The position numbers were made by a program, and so were the translations under genes. This document shows positions 60,484 to 64,000 of a stretch of DNA of 64,000 bases, one piece after another. This DNA is from Halegenticoccus tardaugens (lineage in GTDB: Archaea > Halobacteriota > Halobacteria > Halobacteriales > Haloferacaceae). How positions within the stretch are numbered: position 1 is the first letter of the stretch; each line of letters starts with the position of its first letter. The DNA lies in assembly GCF_004116405.1 (NCBI RefSeq), contig NZ_SDIC01000003.1, positions 186,001 to 250,000 of the forward strand. Direction: 5' to 3'. The notes under the pieces were generated by a model. It had not been told where the DNA came from. It saw only the letters and a program-made list of their open reading frames with translations, and did no database searches.

Positions 60484-61512
60484 ATGGACCCGCCGCTTTG
60501 GACGGAGACGCACGCGCCGACGCTCGACGAGCTTCCGCAGTCCGAGGTGCGAGAGCGGCTGGAACGGACTGTCGACGAGCCGATGAACCTCGTCCTCCAG
60601 GGGCCGCCGGGCGTCGGCAAGACCGCGGCGGTCCGCGCGCTCGCCCGCGAGACGCACGAGGACGTGGCGAACGACCTCGTCGAGCTCAACGTCGCGGACT
60701 TCTTCAACCGGACCAAAAAGGAGATCCGCGAGGATCCGCGCTTCGAATCCTTCCTCGCCGGTCGGAGTCGCATGGCGAAGCGCGACATGATCAACCACGT
60801 GCTCAAGGAGTCCGCGAGCTACGCACCGGTTTCGGGCGACTTCAGGACGCTCGTCCTCGACAACGCCGAGGCGATCCGCGAGGACTTCCAGCAGGCGCTG
60901 CGGCGGGTGATGGAGCGACACCACCGGACGACCCAGTTCGTCGTCACGACGCGACAACCCTCGAAGCTCATCCCGCCGATCCGCTCGCGTTGCTTCCCGG
61001 TACCCGTGCGCGCCCCCACGACGGACGAGACCGTCGCGGTGCTCGAACGCATCGCCGACGAGGAGGGCGTCGCCTACGACGACGACGGCCTCGAATACGT
61101 CGCCGGGTACGCGAACGGGAACCTCAGACGGTCGATTCTGGGCGCGCAAACCACCGCGAGCGCCGCGGGCGAGATCACTATGGCCGCCGCCTACGAGACG
61201 CTCGGCGAGATCGGACGCGACGACGACCTCCGCGGCGCGCTCGCGGCCGCCGAGTCGGGCGACGTCGCCGCCGCGCGAAAGACGATCGGGACGCTCCTCG
61301 ACGAGGAGGGGTACGACGGGGGGGAACTCCTCGGCGAACTCCTTCGCGTCGCGCGGGCGAACTACGGCGGCGACGACCTCGCCCGCCTCCATCGACTCGC
61401 GGGCGCCGTCGACCTCGACCTCGCCGTCGGCACGGACGACAGGCTCCACCTCACGCACCTCCTCGTCGCGTGGGAGACCGGGGCGGGCGACGAGAGCGGG
61501 ACGGTCGCGTGA
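60484..61512 (+). CDS. rfcC: Replication factor C small subunit (second-type)
   Basis: The 342-residue clamp-loader AAA+ ATPase starts M-D-P-P-L-W-T-E-T-H-A-P-T-L. Walker A GPPGVGKT is at 40-47, the arginine-finger motif SRC in PPIRSRCFPVPV near 170, and the collar domain is C-terminal. The Walker B region reads LVLDNAEAI instead of DEAD/DEAA, which suggests a weakly catalytic or structural subunit, as seen in the haloarchaeal RfcC. Its stop overlaps the next gene by four bases. Confidence 0.9.
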   Translation: MDPPLWTETHAPTLDELPQSEVRERLERTVDEPMNLVLQGPPGVGKTAAVRALARETHEDVANDLVELNVADFFNRTKKEIREDPRFESFLAGRSRMAKRDMINHVLKESASYAPVSGDFRTLVLDNAEAIREDFQQALRRVMERHHRTTQFVVTTRQPSKLIPPIRSRCFPVPVRAPTTDETVAVLERIADEEGVAYDDDGLEYVAGYANGNLRRSILGAQTTASAAGEITMAAAYETLGEIGRDDDLRGALAAAESGDVAAARKTIGTLLDEEGYDGGELLGELLRVARANYGGDDLARLHRLAGAVDLDLAVGTDDRLHLTHLLVAWETGAGDESGTVA

Positions 61513-62117
61513 TCACGCCGCCCCGCCTCCGCTTCGCCCCCGGCGCGTGGCGGTTCGCCGCTCCGCCGCTTCTCCTCGGGCTTCCGCTCCTCCTCGCGTC
61601 GCCGCTTTTCGGCGTCCTCGTGCTCCTCGTCGGCGCTGCCGTCCTCGCGTTCTTCCGCGATCCGGAGCGGACGCCGCCGCCGTCGGGGATCGTCTCGCCG
61701 GCGGACGGGACCGTCTCCGTCGTCCGCGAGGAGGGCGACCGCGTCCGCGTCGGCGTGTTCATGAACGTAACGGACGTGCACGTCAACCGCGCCCCGCTGG
61801 ACGGCTACGTCGAGTCCGTCGAGCACCGCCCCGGTGCGCACCGGCCGGCGTTCTCGAAGGATTCGGAGCGCAACGAACGGGTGGACGTCGACTTCGGCGC
61901 GCACGAGGTGTCGCTCGTCGCCGGGTGGTTCGCCCGGCGGATCCACCCGTACCTCGAAGCCGGCGACACCGTCGCGCGCGGCGAGCGCATCGGGCACGTC
62001 GCGTTCGGGAGCCGCGCGGACGTGCTGCTGCCCGAGTGGGTCGACGCGGACGACGTGCACGTCGTCCGCGGACAGAAAGTGATCGCGGGCGAGACGGTGC
62101 TCGCGGAGCGGCGGTAG
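61509..62117 (+). CDS. asd: Phosphatidylserine (archaetidylserine) decarboxylase proenzyme
   Basis: The 202-residue enzyme should decarboxylate archaetidylserine to archaetidylethanolamine. Two hydrophobic spans lie at about 15-48. The core has DPERTPPPSGIVSPADG, MNVTDVHVNRAP near 85-96 and the cleavage site AFGSR, whose Ser168 becomes the pyruvoyl group. GTG 61509-61511 overlaps the rfcC stop as GTGA. Some haloarchaeal lipids contain this headgroup; function is inferred by family. Confidence 0.9.
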   Translation: MITPPRLRFAPGAWRFAAPPLLLGLPLLLASPLFGVLVLLVGAAVLAFFRDPERTPPPSGIVSPADGTVSVVREEGDRVRVGVFMNVTDVHVNRAPLDGYVESVEHRPGAHRPAFSKDSERNERVDVDFGAHEVSLVAGWFARRIHPYLEAGDTVARGERIGHVAFGSRADVLLPEWVDADDVHVVRGQKVIAGETVLAERR

Positions 62118-62329
62118 TGAGGTTCGGCACGGGTCAGCCGTCGAAGCTCAGTACCGAGTCGGTATCGTGATACTCGACCATTATGGTCGTGTTGCATAGG
62201 AATGGAGTTCGAGGCGAGAGTGGCCAAAGCCGAAAATGTGAGAATTCCGAGAGAACAGAGTCTCTCGTTGAGGGCGTGTATCCACGGACGGGAAGAGTCT
62301 TATCTGCGCGGGGGAGTGAATTGATCATC

Positions 62330-62650
62330 GTGTATCTTGTCACGTTCCGTCTCGATCCGGGGGAGTACGATGCGGAGTTTCACGAGTTGAATGACGCGAT
62401 ACAAGTGGCTGCCGAGGACACTGAGGGGTATCTGGGCAAGCGGACGTGGCATGCCCCTGAGAGTGAAGAGGCTCTCGTCGTTTACTACTGGGAGTCGTTG
62501 GACGCAATCGAGTCGTTTGGCGCAGATTCTGACCACAAAGAGGCGAAACAGCGGTGGACAGAGTGGTACGATGCGTACGAAGTCACGGTTACAGAAGTCG
62601 TCGAGTCGTACGGGAGTGGGTTTGGTGACGACGCCGATCCACCCGTATAG
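62330..62650 (+). CDS. Antibiotic biosynthesis monooxygenase (ABM) domain protein
   Basis: The 106-residue ferredoxin-like protein has YLVTFRLDPGEYDAEFHELNDAI and LGKRTWHAPESEEALVVYYWESLDAIESF, the usual ABM hydrophobic pattern with a conserved Trp near residue 39. ABM proteins are small cofactor-free monooxygenases or heme-binding factors. GTG 62330 is preferred because GTCTTATC is centred ~29 bases upstream; TTG 62321 is possible. Base composition is lower in GC than its neighbours, suggesting acquisition. Confidence 0.75.
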   Translation: MYLVTFRLDPGEYDAEFHELNDAIQVAAEDTEGYLGKRTWHAPESEEALVVYYWESLDAIESFGADSDHKEAKQRWTEWYDAYEVTVTEVVESYGSGFGDDADPPV

Positions 62651-62722
62651 CGTCCCGAGCCATCACGAAAATCCTCGGACAATAGAACGGGTCCGCCGGC
62701 AGAGTACAACTCGGTGTTTCAT

Positions 62723-63289
62723 CTATCGGGGATTTTCTCTCACCCATTCGAGGACTTCACTCGCGTGTTCGTCCGGTGGAAAGATCGGGTAGAAGACGTG
62801 CTCAATACGTCCATCAGAGACGACCAGCGTTAACCGCTTCAGGTATTCGTCCCCCTGGATAGTGAAAGCCGGCAATTCGAGTTCGCTCGCCAGCTCCCAT
62901 TCGGCATCGCTGAGCATCTCGAAGGGGAGGTGCAGCCGGTCACGAGCCTCACGCTGGTACCCGGTCGTCTGCGTGGACAGGCCAAACACCTCCCCGACGC
63001 CGTTGTCGACGAGTTCGTCGTAGTGGCTGCGAAAGCCGCGTGATTCGGGAGTGCAGCCGCGGGCACCCGGCACGTCCTCCCATCCCTCCGGAATCACGTC
63101 CTTGTCGGGCCGCCCCGTCAAGGGGTAAACGTAGATCACTGTGCGAGGGGGGAGGTCTTGTAGGTTGACCGTCGTGCCGTCGGTCGCCGGGAGCGATACG
63201 TCGGGCATCTCCATTCCCTGGAGGTGGTCGGCCGCTCCGTCGTCTTCCGGTGCTGGTAGGTCGTCCGGCAGGGGGAAGTCCTCGGCCAT
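62723..63289 (-). CDS. Peroxiredoxin/redoxin family protein
   Basis: The 188-residue thioredoxin-fold protein contains DVSLPATDGTTVNLQDL near residue 30, VIYVYPLTGRPDKDV near 55, and ARGCTPESRGFRSHYDEL near 77, where the cysteine would be the peroxidatic one. LPFEMLSDAEWELA is the downstream redoxin signature. It probably reduces peroxides. The ATG at 63287-63289 is preferred over an upstream start at 63313. It converges with the ABM gene in the lower-GC region. Confidence 0.82.
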   Translation of the reverse strand: MAEDFPLPDDLPAPEDDGAADHLQGMEMPDVSLPATDGTTVNLQDLPPRTVIYVYPLTGRPDKDVIPEGWEDVPGARGCTPESRGFRSHYDELVDNGVGEVFGLSTQTTGYQREARDRLHLPFEMLSDAEWELASELELPAFTIQGDEYLKRLTLVVSDGRIEHVFYPIFPPDEHASEVLEWVRENPR

Positions 63290-63567
63290 CGTTCTATACA
63301 ACACACTACACATAGATAATCATTCGCCAGAATTAATATATCCAGATTAGATCCAATATTTCTGTTTCTAATTAAATTTCATCCGCTGGGGAATCGGTGG
63401 ACGATTCTAGGCAAAATGAGACGGTGTCATGGCAGTGGGTGTCGGTTCGTTTCGAGGCGTCCCACAAATGCCGGTATTTCTGATGGTGGTGCGGAGTCGA
63501 AGACGAAATCATGTGCGACAAGAGCAGGACTCGGTTGTATGATAGGCGCATCCGCTATATCTAACGT
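63290..63567. other. AT-rich intergenic stretch next to the transposase remnant
   Basis: Apart from the peroxiredoxin promoter (TATA-like stretch near 63312-63320 on the minus strand), I see no supported gene. GC content is visibly lower than in the rest of the window. It may contain decayed insertion-sequence DNA flanking the remnant at 63568-63702. Confidence 0.5.
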
Positions 63568-63702
63568 TCAGAGTGCTTTGTCGATGTTGTGAGTGAGACA
63601 GTCGACAACGAGTTCACGGAGCTGCTTCCACCCGTGCCGTGAACGTACGAATGCACCATATTTCCCTTCACCCGAGTTACGCTTTCGACTATCCCACGAT
63701 TC
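63568..63702 (-). mobile_element. 3' remnant of a haloarchaeal IS transposase
   Basis: The minus strand encodes ESWDSRKRNSGEGKYGAF followed by VRSRHGWKQLRELVVDCLTHNIDKAL and a stop at 63568-63570, a pattern I know from the C-terminus of haloarchaeal DDE transposases. Only about 44 codons remain; a TGA at 63739-63741 closes the frame upstream. The family assignment is from memory, terminal inverted repeats were not identified, and the element is non-functional. Confidence 0.65.
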
Positions 63703-63741
63703 CCGCCCCGTGCTTCGAGCCGAGAGTTCGAAACGGCCACC

Positions 63742-64000
63742 TCACGCCCGTTCCAGCACGTGCACGTGCCGCACCAGCGACCGGTGCACCCGTCGCTCGA
63801 AGACCTCCTCGACGCGCCAGCCCGCGTCGACCGCCTCGGGCCGCCACGACCGATCCGCCACCACGACCGCCCGCGGGGCGACCCGGGCGGCCTCCGAGAG
63901 CGCGCCCGCGACGAGGTCGCGCAGGTCGTGGCGGGCGATCTTCGACTGGCGGCCGTACGGCGCGTCGAACGCGACGCCGTCGACCGCGTCGTCGCACAGC
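63742..64000 (-). CDS. tRNA (guanine-10) methyltransferase-like protein, C-terminus only
   Basis: The minus strand reads in from base 64000 for 85 codons with no stop until TGA 63742-63744. GVAFDAPYGRQSKI matches the catalytic D-x-P-Y-G motif of the TrmG10/TRM11 RNA methyltransferases. ALSEAARVAPRAVVVADRSW follows as the typical last beta strands. The THUMP and most SAM-binding parts lie beyond the window, so the exact tRNA position is a family inference. Confidence 0.72.
   Translation of the reverse strand, partial: LCDDAVDGVAFDAPYGRQSKIARHDLRDLVAGALSEAARVAPRAVVVADRSWRPEAVDAGWRVEEVFERRVHRSLVRHVHVLERA

Overview
The window is a piece of a haloarchaeal (class Halobacteria) chromosome. The evidence is very high GC content, acidic proteins, and archaeal information-processing genes (RadA, L39e, L31e, aIF-6, aIF-1A, SRP54/FtsY, thermosome, NMD3, Rio1, Rfc small subunit). 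Many genes also have a TATA element about 24-31 nt upstream of the start codon, the spacing expected for leaderless mRNAs. I cannot fix the genus from the sequence. Most of the window is core genome. Clear mobile-element sequence appears only at the right edge.

Layout. 1-8.6 kb, all minus strand: a partial enoyl-CoA hydratase, then a tetrapyrrole cluster (hemB, hemL, hemC, uroporphyrinogen-III methyltransferase, hemD). An ammonium transporter and its PII protein (amt-glnK) sit between hemB and hemL. 8.7-22.6 kb: assorted housekeeping and small conserved haloarchaeal genes (DedA-like, PHP, YkgJ-like, XPD/DinG-like helicase, CAP domain, NMD3, phosphoribosyltransferase, epimerase, FNT-like channel, htpX-pspAB). 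22.7-31.1 kb: radA, a PIN-toxin module, a truncated HD hydrolase, sufU, threonine synthase, sufS, DUF424, TPR protein, histidine phosphatase, and then a second full-length radA. 31.3-39.5 kb: ligT, then the rpl39e-rpl31e-tif6-pfdA-ftsY translation/secretion operon. srp54 is separated from ftsY by about 3 kb of accessory genes. 39.5-46.7 kb: MFS and MgtE-type transporters, a Gate-domain protein, UPF0200/UPF0201, an intron-containing tRNA-Arg, and an arsC-like gene with a wHTH protein. 46.7-63.3 kb: amino-acid permease, thermosome, KH protein, IMPDH/GMPR-like enzyme, trpS, rio1, aIF-1A, tyrS, DUF460, RNase Z, Rfc small subunit, phosphatidylserine decarboxylase, then a lower-GC pair (ABM monooxygenase, peroxiredoxin). 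The right edge holds a transposase 3' remnant and the C-terminus of a tRNA G10 methyltransferase.

How genes work together. HemL/HemB/HemC/HemD and the SUMT enzyme make and branch uroporphyrinogen III. SufS and SufU supply sulfur for Fe-S assembly, which could serve the four-cysteine Fe-S helicase. The ribosomal, aIF-6, prefoldin and FtsY/SRP54 genes link translation to membrane targeting.

The most interesting observations are these. (1) The trpS leader has a promoter-proximal Trp-rich 27-codon ORF, two mutually exclusive hairpins, and a 13-bp-period tandem repeat. The repeat RNA is complementary to the leader's Trp-codon run, which suggests an undescribed tryptophan-responsive switch. (2) There is a second complete RadA about 7 kb from the first. 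It has a nearly identical promoter and long identical DNA tracts. (3) The rpl18a (LX) position between tif6 and pfdA appears to have collapsed to a 25-codon remnant. (4) A 5'-truncated HD hydrolase has a partial copy of its 3' end beside the toxin-antitoxin module.
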